A DNA stretch of 9,962 nt from Polyangiaceae bacterium (GTDB taxonomy: Bacteria; Myxococcota; Polyangia; Polyangiales; Polyangiaceae): assembly GCA_025936205.1 (NCBI GenBank), contig JAICTU010000342.1, positions 1-9,962 on the forward strand, in the 5' to 3' direction. Below are positions 1 through 6,285 of the stretch, one piece after another (the stretch's first letter is position 1; each line of letters starts with the position of its first letter). The position numbers were made by a program, and so were the translations under genes. Below the pieces are notes generated by a model, which worked only from the letters and a program-made list of their open reading frames with translations, made no database searches and was not told the origin of the DNA.

Positions 1-361
1 CCGGCATGGGCGCGCTGACGCGCATGCCGCTCGAGCGAGCTGCGCCGGCGGCGGGTCGCACCCGGCGCGCCAGCTCCGTCTCCAGCCCGACGCGCAGCCC
101 GTGACCGTTGACGCGCATGCGCTCAGCGCCGGGGCGCCGCCCCGCTCCCGTGCCCCCGGCGTCACGGAGCACGCGCATGATCTTGCCGTCCACGCGCACC
201 AGAGCAGGCCGGCCGTGACGTGCCGGGCGCAGCAGCTCCACGCCGAGCTCGCGCTCCGCGGCACCGGACGCAGCAGGTGCTGCCAACAGGCGCGATGCGG
301 CAGCGCCGCGCTCGATTCGCAGGGGGAATTCTCGGCCGTTCAGTGTAACGAAATAGCGCAT
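1..361 (-). CDS. Biotin carboxyl carrier protein (biotin/lipoyl-attachment domain), N-terminal part, runs off left edge
   Basis: This is the first 120 codons of a minus-strand gene beginning with ATG at 361-359 and leaving the window at base 1. The protein starts MRYFVTLNGREFPLRIE, the usual opening of free-standing biotin carrier subunits of acyl-CoA carboxylases. A variable Ala/Arg/Gly-rich stretch follows, and the visible part ends at residues 115-121 with VSAPMPG, which is where the biotinyl beta-barrel begins in this family. The biotinylated lysine (normally in an MKM motif about 35 residues later) lies outside the window. In the family the protein carries carboxybiotin between a biotin carboxylase and a carboxyltransferase, in the cytoplasm. 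The other subunits are probably next to it to the left, but that is inference. The frame upstream of the ATG hits a stop (TAG at about 397), so the start is well bounded. No strong Shine-Dalgarno is visible. A lipoyl protein is the alternative but is less likely with this N-terminus. Confidence 0.82.
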   Translation of the reverse strand, partial: MRYFVTLNGREFPLRIERGAAASRLLAAPAASGAAERELGVELLRPARHGRPALVRVDGKIMRVLRDAGGTGAGRRPGAERMRVNGHGLRVGLETELARRVRPAAGAARSSGMRVSAPMP

Positions 362-391
362 GTGAGTAGGTAGAGGTGCGCGGGTGGCCTG

Positions 392-421
392 AGTCTAACG
401 CAGCCGCCAGCAAGGCGACAA
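392..421 (-). promoter_or_regulatory. Candidate sigma70-type promoter for the biotin carrier gene
   Basis: Read on the minus strand there is TTGTCG (421-416), an 18-base spacer and TAGACT (397-392). Each hexamer matches 4 of 6 consensus bases, including the TTG and the TA...T that matter most. Initiation about 7 bases downstream would give a leader of roughly 20-25 nt before the ATG at 361. This is pattern matching only, and GC-rich genomes give many weak matches. Confidence 0.28.
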
Positions 422-576
422 CTGCCTGACGCTCGAGCAGGCGACGGCGCGGACGATCGCGGTCGCATGCAGATAAGGTCGAAAGTTCTGCGCGCGCCCT
501 GGTCTGACCGAGAGCTTCGGGGCTGTCCCGCTCTTCCGCGTCGCTGCCTCGAGGTCAGCAACGTCATCACGACTCA

Positions 577-606
577 GGATCGCGAACGCGGCAGCGCGCG
601 CGATCC
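577..606. repeat. Strong hairpin (inverted repeat) in the divergent intergenic region
   Basis: GGATCGCG (577-584) pairs with CGCGATCC (599-606). After a two-base bulge (AA), an inner CGCG (587-590) pairs with CGCG (595-598) around the tetraloop GCAG. That is 12 paired bases in 30 nt. There is no T tract on either side, so it is not a classical intrinsic terminator. It could be a protein-binding dyad, part of a leader RNA or a dispersed palindrome. Confidence 0.55.
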
Positions 607-750
607 GCGCGTGAAACTGCAGATCTCGGCTGCCGCTGCTGGAGGTCGTGAGTCGATATCCCGAGCTGGAGCAAAGGCGGCTCAAGGCGCGACGCTTTCT
701 CGCGTTCATGGTTTGTAGACAATCCACCGGCGCACACCCGATGCGTGCGC

Positions 751-763
751 TACATTGAATGTA
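751..763. promoter_or_regulatory. AT-rich palindrome TACATTGAATGTA, candidate operator
   Basis: TACATT and AATGTA are exact inverted repeats around a single G, in an otherwise GC-rich context. The dyad ends 10 bases before the ATG of the phosphatase-fold gene, where a bound repressor would block expression. The regulator is unknown. Confidence 0.35.
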
Positions 764-773
764 AGTCGAGCGT

Positions 774-1784
774 ATGGAGCACAGCAGTAGCGTTCTCGCG
801 ATGGCGGGCGCTTTGCTCCTGGCAGGTGGAGGCGGTTCTCGCCTCGATGACGTGACGAGCGGAGGCTTCGCTGCGCGCAGCGCTGCCGCGAGCTGGTCAC
901 GGCCGCTGCGTATCACGGAGCAAACCCCCAGCACCCGTTCCCCCGGGCCGACCCTGACTCAGGGCAGCGCCGCCGACCGTGTCCAGCCGCCTGCTGACTC
1001 GGGGCGTTTCTCCCTGCTGACCTACAACGTTGCAGGCTTGCCCGAGCTCGTGTCCGGCTCGGATCCAGAAGTCAACGAGGGGCTGATCAGCCCGCTCCTG
1101 AATCACTACGACGTGGCGCTGGTGCAGGAGGACTTCTCTTATCACAAGCTGCTCTCGTCGCATGCTCAGCACGAATGGCGCTCGGAGCCGATGCACTCCA
1201 GCCTGGCGTTGATGCCCGACGGCCTGAACTGGTTCTCGCGCTTCGCCCTCGGCTGGGTGCATCGCGTGCGCTGGACGCAGTGCAACGGCTACCTCGGCGG
1301 TGCGAGCGACTGCCTCGCCGACAAGGGCTTCTCCTTTTCCGAGCTGACCCTGGCGCCCGGAGTGATGGTCGACGTCTACAACCTGCACGCGGAAGCGGGC
1401 CGCGCGACGCCCGATGTCGAAGTGCGGCGCGGCAACTTCGAACAGCTCGCGCAGTACATCCGCGCGCGCTCGCGCAACCGCGCGGTGCTGGTCGCCGGCG
1501 ACACCAACTTGAAGATGTCGATCCCGCGCGACGGCGAGACGCTGGAGCGCTTCCTCACGGCCACAGGCTTGTCCGACAGCTGTCGCGTGTTCGGTTGCGC
1601 GGAAGAGCGGCTCGATCGCGTGATGTTGCGCGGCTCGCCGGAAGTGCAGCTCGACGTGCTGGGCTGGTGGACTGACCGGCGCTTCGTCGATCCACAGGGC
1701 GCGCCGCTCTCGGATCATCTCGCGGTCGGCGTCGAGCTCGGCTGGCACAAGCGCAACGACCCTGATCTGGTCGCTGGCCGCTGA
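774..1784 (+). CDS. Endonuclease/exonuclease/phosphatase (DNase I-fold) family protein, probably exported
   Basis: The 336-residue product carries the full motif set of the DNase I-like metal-dependent phosphoesterase superfamily: TYNVAGLP (Asn85), VALVQE (Glu119), VYNLHAE (His205), AGDTN (Asp243, Asn245), LDRVML (Asp281) and LSDHLAV (Asp314, His315). These residues bind the divalent metal and hydrolyse a phosphodiester. Four cysteines (170, 180, 270, 275) and the NGYLGGASDC..KGF segment recall secreted sphingomyelinase-like members, so a lipid or extracellular phosphodiester substrate is possible, but the sequence does not fix it. Residues 7-18 are hydrophobic (VLAMAGALLLAG) and are followed by about 60 disordered-looking residues, which suggests export. 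The usual lipobox cysteine is absent, as the sequence reads LLLAGGGGS. An in-frame TAA at 762 bounds the start to 774 or the internal ATG at 801. The ribosome site is weak for both. Confidence 0.85.
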   Translation: MEHSSSVLAMAGALLLAGGGGSRLDDVTSGGFAARSAAASWSRPLRITEQTPSTRSPGPTLTQGSAADRVQPPADSGRFSLLTYNVAGLPELVSGSDPEVNEGLISPLLNHYDVALVQEDFSYHKLLSSHAQHEWRSEPMHSSLALMPDGLNWFSRFALGWVHRVRWTQCNGYLGGASDCLADKGFSFSELTLAPGVMVDVYNLHAEAGRATPDVEVRRGNFEQLAQYIRARSRNRAVLVAGDTNLKMSIPRDGETLERFLTATGLSDSCRVFGCAEERLDRVMLRGSPEVQLDVLGWWTDRRFVDPQGAPLSDHLAVGVELGWHKRNDPDLVAGR

Positions 1785-1804
1785 GTCGCAAGTCGCAAGT
1801 CGCA
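1784..1804 (+). repeat. Three perfect tandem copies of the 7-mer AGTCGCA
   Basis: AGTCGCA occurs at 1784-1790, 1791-1797 and 1798-1804, followed by a partial copy (GAGTCA). The array begins on the last base of the phosphatase-fold stop codon. It is probably a replication-slippage product in the gap before the next gene; no function is evident. Confidence 0.7.
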
Positions 1805-1853
1805 GAGTCACCAGGCGCTGTGCTCCCTGAGCCCCTGTGGTATCGGGGGCGCC

Positions 1854-2642
1854 ATGAAGAATCTCAGTTTCTCGCTTTGGCTGGCGCCGCTGTTCGCGCT
1901 GGCCTGTGCCGGCTCGCCACCTCCCGAGGCAGCGGCTCCCGCGGCTCCCGCGGCTCCCGCCGCGGCTCCCGCCGCGCCGCTCGATCCGGCGGCGATCGTC
2001 GCAGCGCCCGATCGCACGGAGAAGGACAAGGAGGCGGATGCCCGCCGTCATCCGGTGGAGCTGCTGCAGTTCCTGAAGATCCAGCGGGGCAGTCATGTCG
2101 CGGATCTCGGCGCGGGCGGCGGCTACACCACGGAGCTGCTGGTGCGCGCGGTGGGCCCGGAGGGCGTGGTGTACGCCCAGAACAACAAGCTGACGCTCGA
2201 GAAGTACGTCAAAGGCGCCTGGCCGGAGCGGCTGCAGCGCGAGATCAACCACAAGGTCGTACGCATGGACCGCGAGTACGAAGATCCCTTCGTGCCCGAG
2301 GCCAAGGACCTCGATCTGGTCACGCTGCTGTTCTCGTACCACGACGTGATCGCGCAGGGCGGTGACCGCGCGAAGCTGAATGCCGCCGTTTTTGCGGCAC
2401 TGAAGCCCGGCGGGCGCTACGTGATCGCCGATCACCGGGCTGCCGACGGCTCCGGCCTCGCCGCGGCCGACAGCGTGCATCGCATCGAGCCCTCGATCGT
2501 GGAGAAAGAGGTCGAGGCGGCGGGCTTCAAGCTGGCCGAGACGGCCGACTTCCTGAAGGACCCGAAGGACGATCACAAGGAGCCGAGCTACAAGGTGGGC
2601 TTCAACACCGATCGCTTCTTGCTCGCCTTCGTCAAGCCCTGA
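1854..2642 (+). CDS. Class I SAM-dependent methyltransferase-fold lipoprotein (COG4798-like)
   Basis: This 262-residue protein has a short hydrophobic leader (MKNLSFSLWLAPLFALAC) ending in Cys18 with a lipobox-like ALAC, though the -3/-2 residues are not canonical. An Ala-Ala-Pro-rich linker (about 24-46) follows, then a methyltransferase-like domain. The SAM-binding motif I is VADLGAGGGY (82-91). LDLVTLLFSYHD (153-164) occupies the motif IV position, LKPGGRYVIADH (183-194) follows, and the C-terminus NTDRFLLAFVKP is typical of the 'predicted methyltransferase' group COG4798. Many members of that group carry signal peptides. The substrate is not known. If the protein is exported, SAM supply outside the cytoplasm is unexplained, so it may bind another ligand. 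The ATG at 1854 is preceded by GGGGGC at a reasonable distance. The gene stands alone: 69 bp to the gene before and 112 bp to argC. Confidence 0.8.
   Translation: MKNLSFSLWLAPLFALACAGSPPPEAAAPAAPAAPAAAPAAPLDPAAIVAAPDRTEKDKEADARRHPVELLQFLKIQRGSHVADLGAGGGYTTELLVRAVGPEGVVYAQNNKLTLEKYVKGAWPERLQREINHKVVRMDREYEDPFVPEAKDLDLVTLLFSYHDVIAQGGDRAKLNAAVFAALKPGGRYVIADHRAADGSGLAAADSVHRIEPSIVEKEVEAAGFKLAETADFLKDPKDDHKEPSYKVGFNTDRFLLAFVKP
1932..1970 (+). repeat. In-frame 9-bp microsatellite encoding Ala-Ala-Pro repeats
   Basis: GCGGCTCCC is repeated in tandem at 1932-1940, 1941-1949 and 1950-1958, and once more at 1962-1970 after an inserted GCC. It encodes the flexible linker between the lipoprotein leader and the methyltransferase domain. 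Unit gain or loss would change linker length by three residues without breaking the frame. Confidence 0.8.
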
Positions 2643-2666
2643 TCGGCAGACGTTTGGAGGGCGGTC

Positions 2667-2706
2667 CTGGAGGGCTCGGCGTCGTAGGGCACCGAGCCCA
2701 CTCCAG
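2667..2706 (+). terminator. Stem-loop after the methyltransferase lipoprotein gene (terminator or argC leader structure)
   Basis: CTGGAGGGCTCGG (2667-2679) pairs with CCGAGCC (2692-2698) and CTCCAG (2701-2706), giving 13 base pairs with a two-base bulge and a 12-nt loop. It begins 25 nt after the stop codon. There is no U tract, so it would be a non-canonical terminator. It also lies 49 nt before argC and could be part of its leader. Confidence 0.45.
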
Positions 2707-2733
2707 GAGCTCCCAGCGTGGCGACCCGCGCGC

Positions 2734-2750
2734 TCGAGCGCTACGCTCGA
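2734..2750 (+). repeat. Small hairpin overlapping the argC translation-initiation region
   Basis: TCGAGCG (2734-2740) pairs perfectly with CGCTCGA (2744-2750) around a 3-nt loop, ending five bases before the argC ATG. The only purine-rich ribosome site, GAAGG (2749-2753), is partly inside the stem and unusually close to the start codon. The hairpin may therefore limit argC translation. Confidence 0.4.
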
Positions 2751-2754
2751 AGGC

Positions 2755-3816
2755 ATGAAGCGTTTTCGCGCGGCGGTCTACGGGGGGTCGGGGTATCTGG
2801 GCTCGGAAGCGGTGCGGCGCCTGCTGGGGCATCCGGAGGTGGAGCTCGCGCACGTTTTCTCCGCGGATCACGTGGGGGAGCCGCTGGGGTCGGCGCTGTT
2901 CAACCTGGAGGGCAAGACCCAGCTGAAGTTTGAAGCCGTGCCTGCCGATGCCAAGCCGCCGCAGGTGGACATCTTGCTGCTCGCGTTGCCTCATCAGGTG
3001 AGCCATCGCATCGTGGCCGGCGCGCTCTCGTCGGGTGTGCGCATGATCGACATGTCGGGCGCGTTCCGTGTCGACGACCCGGTCGCCTACGAGAAGTATT
3101 ACGGCGAGAAGCATCCGATGCCGGAACTGCTGAAGGAGTTCCTGTACGGCTTGCCGGAGCTTTCGCGCAGCGCGTTGCGCGGGGCGCGCTTCGTGGCCTC
3201 GCCGGGCTGCTTCGCCACGACGATCGAGCTGGGGCTGTTGCCGCTGGCGCGCAGCGGCTGGCTCGGCGGGCCCGTGCAGTGCGTGGGCATCACGGGCTCG
3301 AGCGGGGCGGGGGCCACGCCGGCGCTGACCACGCATCATCCGGTGCGCGCGAACAATCTGCGCGCCTACAAGCCACTGCAGCACAATCACGCGCCGGAGA
3401 TCGCCGAGGCGCTGGTGCGCGCCGGCGCGCGCGACCTGGAGATCGAGTTCGTGCCGGTGGCGGCCCCGCTCGCGCGCGGCATCCTGGCGACGAGCATCGC
3501 GAGCGTGCCGGCGGACGTCGATGTCGCGCAATTGCGGCGCGCCTTTAGCGAGAGTTATGCCGATGAGCGGTTCGTGATCTTGCCCCAGGGGCGGCTGCCG
3601 GAGGTCGTGGCCGTGGCGGGCTCGAACTTCGCGGAGGTCGGTTTTTCGCTGGGCGAGCCGCGGGCCACCGAGGGCGGGCGCAGGCGGCCGGTGACGTGCG
3701 TGAGCGCGCTCGACAATCTGGTCAAGGGCGGTGCAGGGCAGGCCATCCAGAACATGAATCTGATGCTAGGGCTCGATGAAGCGCTGGGTCTGACGCAGCC
3801 GGGAACCTTCCCCTGA
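2755..3816 (+). CDS. argC: N-acetyl-gamma-glutamyl-phosphate reductase
   Basis: ArgC catalyses the NADPH-dependent reduction of N-acetylglutamyl-5-phosphate to N-acetylglutamate-5-semialdehyde, the third step of arginine/ornithine synthesis, in the cytoplasm. The 353-residue length is normal. The N-terminal nucleotide-binding loop is AAVYGGSGYLGSE (6-18). The catalytic cysteine is Cys152 in ASPGCFATT. The conserved histidine lies in the QHNHAPEI motif (209-216). GSSGAGATP (181-189) and the terminal KGGAGQAIQNMN (324-335) are also family signatures. The start at 2755 gives the canonical MKRFRAAVYGGSGYLG, and no other in-frame start fits better. No other arg gene is adjacent, so here it is an isolated pathway gene. 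The related LysY enzyme of the LysW-dependent lysine route cannot be fully excluded from sequence alone, but ArgC is more likely. Confidence 0.93.
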   Translation: MKRFRAAVYGGSGYLGSEAVRRLLGHPEVELAHVFSADHVGEPLGSALFNLEGKTQLKFEAVPADAKPPQVDILLLALPHQVSHRIVAGALSSGVRMIDMSGAFRVDDPVAYEKYYGEKHPMPELLKEFLYGLPELSRSALRGARFVASPGCFATTIELGLLPLARSGWLGGPVQCVGITGSSGAGATPALTTHHPVRANNLRAYKPLQHNHAPEIAEALVRAGARDLEIEFVPVAAPLARGILATSIASVPADVDVAQLRRAFSESYADERFVILPQGRLPEVVAVAGSNFAEVGFSLGEPRATEGGRRRPVTCVSALDNLVKGGAGQAIQNMNLMLGLDEALGLTQPGTFP

Positions 3817-3833
3817 GCGGAGCGCGCGGGGCG

Positions 3834-3862
3834 TTGTGGAGGCGGCGCAGGTCGACTATCCA
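3834..3862 (+). promoter_or_regulatory. Candidate promoter for the mannanase operon
   Basis: TTGTGG (3834-3839), a 17-base spacer and TATCCA (3857-3862) lie between the argC stop and the mannanase start. This would give a leader of roughly 24 nt. The hexamers are weak (TTG and TAT conserved), but spacing and position fit an independent promoter for the 3893-6872 operon. Confidence 0.28.
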
Positions 3863-3892
3863 TAGCCCCTCGAGGCAAGGGCTTTGGTGAGA

Positions 3893-5359
3893 ATGAAATC
3901 CTGTACTTGGCCGCTGCTGCTCGCGGCGCTCGCGCTGCAGGCGGGCTGTCTGCGCAAGAGTCCGGGCGCGCGGAGCCCGGACGCGCTCGGGGCGCAGTCG
4001 GCGCCCGCTCCGGAGTTGCTCGCGGTGCAGCCGACGAACACGCCGAGCGGCGTGTTTCTGAGGGAGGGCAGGCCGTTCTGCTTCGCCGGGTCGAACAACT
4101 ACTACCTCTCCTACAAGGACAAGGTGATGGTGGACGACGTGTTCGCCCAGGCCAAGGCCCTGGGGTTGCAAGTGCTGCGCACCTGGGCCTTCGAGGACCG
4201 GGGCTCTCTGGACGACAGCGTGCCGAGCATCGAGCACAACCAGTGGGAGCCGCCGGGGACGAAGCAAGGAGTCTACTTCCAGTACTTCGACACCAAGACC
4301 AAGGGGCCCGCCTACAACGAGGGCGCCGAGCAGGACGACGGGCTGCGGCGCCTGGACTACGTGCTGGCCAAGGCCGCCGAGAACAACATCAAGATGATCC
4401 TGGTGCTGACGAACAACTGGAAGGAGTTCGGCGGCATGGATCAGTACTTGAAGTGGTTCGATCTGAAATACCACCACGAGTTCTACACGGATGAGAAGGC
4501 AAAGTCGGCGTACAAGGGCTACGCGCAGCACCTGATCGAGCGCACCAACAGCGTGACCAAGGTCGTCTACAAGGACGACCCCACGATCTTTGCCTGGGAG
4601 CTCGCCAATGAGCCGCGCTGCCGCAACTTCGGCAAGTTCGATCGGCCGCAGGACTGCAAGGCAGACACCATCACCAGCTGGGTGAAGGAGATGTCGGCGC
4701 ACATCAAATCGCTGGACCCGAACCACATGGTTGCGGTCGGCGACGAGGGGTTCTTCAACCGGCCTGTGGCGTCTCCGGCTGGACCACGCCCCGCCCCGAG
4801 CGGCGAGCAGTACAACGGCGCGGATGGCGTCGATCACGAGGCGTATCTGGCGCTCGACAGCATCGACTTCGGCACCTTTCATTTGTATCCGGAGAGCTGG
4901 GGCACGGGGCTCTCGTGGGCTAATCAGTGGATCACCGACCACATCGCCGCCGCTCAGAAAGCGGGCAAGCCGACCGTGCTCGAGGAGTACGGCGTGCTGG
5001 TGAAGCGCGACGAGACGACGGGCAAGGTCGTGAGCGGGCAGGAGCGGCGGCGCACGGCCTACACCAACTGGAACAATCTATTGCTGAAGGGTGGGGGCAA
5101 CGCAGCCATGTTCTGGCTGCTGGCGGGAGTGGATCCGACCAACAAGCAAACGGGCTACTACCAGGACTACGATCATTTCTCCGTCTACAACGTCCCCGAG
5201 GACGAGACGGCGAAGCTCGTGCGCGATTACGCCGCGCAGTTTCAGCAAGGCGCGCGTGCCTGTGAGCTGGCTGTGCAGAGCGGAGTGAGCGGTCCCAGCA
5301 GTCCGTTCATCTCTGCGACGAAGAAGAACACACCGCTGGCTGTGAGCTGGCTCGAGTGA
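3893..5359 (+). CDS. GH5 family beta-mannanase-type glycoside hydrolase, lipoprotein
   Basis: The 488-residue product looks like a subfamily-7 type GH5 endo-beta-1,4-mannanase. The acid/base glutamate is in FAWELANEPRC (Glu240) and the nucleophile in TVLEEYGV (Glu365). Supporting GH5_7-like features are FCFAGSNNYYLSYK near residue 65, LRTWAFEDRG near 95, LVLTNNWKEFGG near 172 and the FHLYPESWG strand near 330. The leader MKSCTWPLLLAALALQAGC ends in Cys19, so the enzyme is probably lipid-anchored on the outer membrane or in the periplasm, where it would cut mannan or glucomannan. Three in-frame starts exist: TTG 3884, GTG 3887 and ATG 3893. AAGGG at 3877-3881 is best spaced for GTG 3887, while ATG 3893 gives the cleanest leader. 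The exact polysaccharide (mannan, galactomannan, glucomannan) is inferred. Its stop overlaps the next start. Confidence 0.88.
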   Translation: MKSCTWPLLLAALALQAGCLRKSPGARSPDALGAQSAPAPELLAVQPTNTPSGVFLREGRPFCFAGSNNYYLSYKDKVMVDDVFAQAKALGLQVLRTWAFEDRGSLDDSVPSIEHNQWEPPGTKQGVYFQYFDTKTKGPAYNEGAEQDDGLRRLDYVLAKAAENNIKMILVLTNNWKEFGGMDQYLKWFDLKYHHEFYTDEKAKSAYKGYAQHLIERTNSVTKVVYKDDPTIFAWELANEPRCRNFGKFDRPQDCKADTITSWVKEMSAHIKSLDPNHMVAVGDEGFFNRPVASPAGPRPAPSGEQYNGADGVDHEAYLALDSIDFGTFHLYPESWGTGLSWANQWITDHIAAAQKAGKPTVLEEYGVLVKRDETTGKVVSGQERRRTAYTNWNNLLLKGGGNAAMFWLLAGVDPTNKQTGYYQDYDHFSVYNVPEDETAKLVRDYAAQFQQGARACELAVQSGVSGPSSPFISATKKNTPLAVSWLE

Positions 5360-6285
5360 TGGACATGCTCAAGATTGGCATCGACCTGGGGGGGACGAAG
5401 ACCGAGGCGCTGGTGCTGGATGCGACGGGGCGAGAGCTGTGTCGCAAGCGCGTGGCCACGCCGCGCGGCAGCTACGAGGAGATTCTCTCCGCGATCGTGC
5501 GACTGATCGAGGATGTCGAGCGGGAGTGCGGGGCGCGGGGCTCGATCGGGATCGGCATACCGGGCATCGTCTCTCCGGCGACGGGGCTGGTGAAGAACGC
5601 CAACACCACGCTCTTGATCGGGCATCCGCTGGACAAGGATCTGGAGGCGCGGCTGGGGCGCGCTGTGCGTTTGGCCAACGACGCCAACTGTTTTGCGCTC
5701 TCGGAGGCCACCGATGGAGCAGCGTCGCCCGCGGCGCTCGGCGTCGCCCGCCCGATCGTGTTCGGGGTGATCCTGGGCACGGGCACGGGCGGCGGAGTGG
5801 TCGTCGGTGGCGAGATCGTGGTCGGTCCGGACGCCATCGCCGGCGAATGGGGTCACAACTCGCTGCCCTGGCCGGGCAGTGACGAGGTGCCGGGGCCAGC
5901 GTGTTATTGTGGGCTGTCGGGCTGTATCGAGACCTTCCTGTCGGGGCCGGCACTGGGGCGCGCGCATCGCGAGCGCACCGGGCAGGACTGGGACGCGGGG
6001 CGCATCGCGAGCGCGGCGGAGGAAGGGGACGCGGAGGCCATGAAGACGCTGGATCAGTACGCGAGCCGGCTCGCGCGCGGGCTGGCCTCGATCATCAACG
6101 TGCTCAACCCGCACGCGATCGTGCTGGGCGGCGGCGTGTCCAATATCGCGCGGCTCTACGAGCAGGTGCCGCTGCTCTGGCAGCGCCATGTGTTCTCGGA
6201 CGTGGTGACGACGCGCTTGCTGCGCGCCCGGCACGGTGACTCGAGCGGCGTCCGCGGCGCCGCCTGGCTCTGGTCTGAACCATGA
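5359..6285 (+). CDS. mak: ROK-family manno(fructo)kinase
   Basis: The 308-residue protein resembles E. coli Mak, an ATP-dependent fructokinase that also phosphorylates mannose. Seen in the sequence are the phosphate-binding loop IGIDLGGTKTE (7-16), GIGIPGIVSP (66-75), the catalytic aspartate in LANDANCFALSE (Asp108), and the ROK zinc site made of His166 in GEWGHN plus CYCGLSGC (Cys182, Cys184, Cys189). The C-terminal HGDSSGVRGAAWLW block is nearly identical to Mak as I remember it. The ATG overlaps the mannanase stop as TGATG, implying translational coupling. A GTG three bases upstream (5356) is an alternative start. Next to a mannanase, mannose to mannose-6-phosphate is the likely physiological reaction. 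N-acetylglucosamine or glucose kinase activity cannot be excluded from sequence. Confidence 0.87.
   Translation: MDMLKIGIDLGGTKTEALVLDATGRELCRKRVATPRGSYEEILSAIVRLIEDVERECGARGSIGIGIPGIVSPATGLVKNANTTLLIGHPLDKDLEARLGRAVRLANDANCFALSEATDGAASPAALGVARPIVFGVILGTGTGGGVVVGGEIVVGPDAIAGEWGHNSLPWPGSDEVPGPACYCGLSGCIETFLSGPALGRAHRERTGQDWDAGRIASAAEEGDAEAMKTLDQYASRLARGLASIINVLNPHAIVLGGGVSNIARLYEQVPLLWQRHVFSDVVTTRLLRARHGDSSGVRGAAWLWSEP

Larger units (their letters stand above)
362..773. other. Divergent intergenic region, no convincing gene
   Basis: These 412 bases separate the leftward biotin-carrier gene from the rightward phosphatase-fold gene, so they should contain both promoters. Base composition is less GC-biased than in the neighbouring genes. 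A minus-strand frame starting at 709 and ending at 395 is open for 104 codons, but it has lower third-position GC than the neighbours, no Shine-Dalgarno and no recognisable motif, so I do not call it a gene. Structures seen are a 12-bp stem at 577-606, an AT-rich palindrome at 751-763 and a candidate leftward promoter at 392-421. Confidence 0.6.

Noticed and set aside
395..709. 104-codon minus-strand frame upstream of the biotin carrier gene
   Set aside because: It has no Shine-Dalgarno, third-position GC of about 75% against much higher values in the real genes, no family motif, and it contains a strong hairpin. It could be a small gene but is not supported.
897..2756. Very long open frame on the minus strand (619 codons)
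   Set aside because: It lies antisense to two genes with clear family motifs. Its translation is Arg/Ala/His/Gln-rich with no domain, as expected from a GC-rich shadow frame.
3722..4942. 406-codon minus-strand open frame
   Set aside because: It is antisense to argC's end and the GH5 mannanase, whose catalytic motifs are intact. The Val/Leu/Arg/His-rich translation has no recognisable family.
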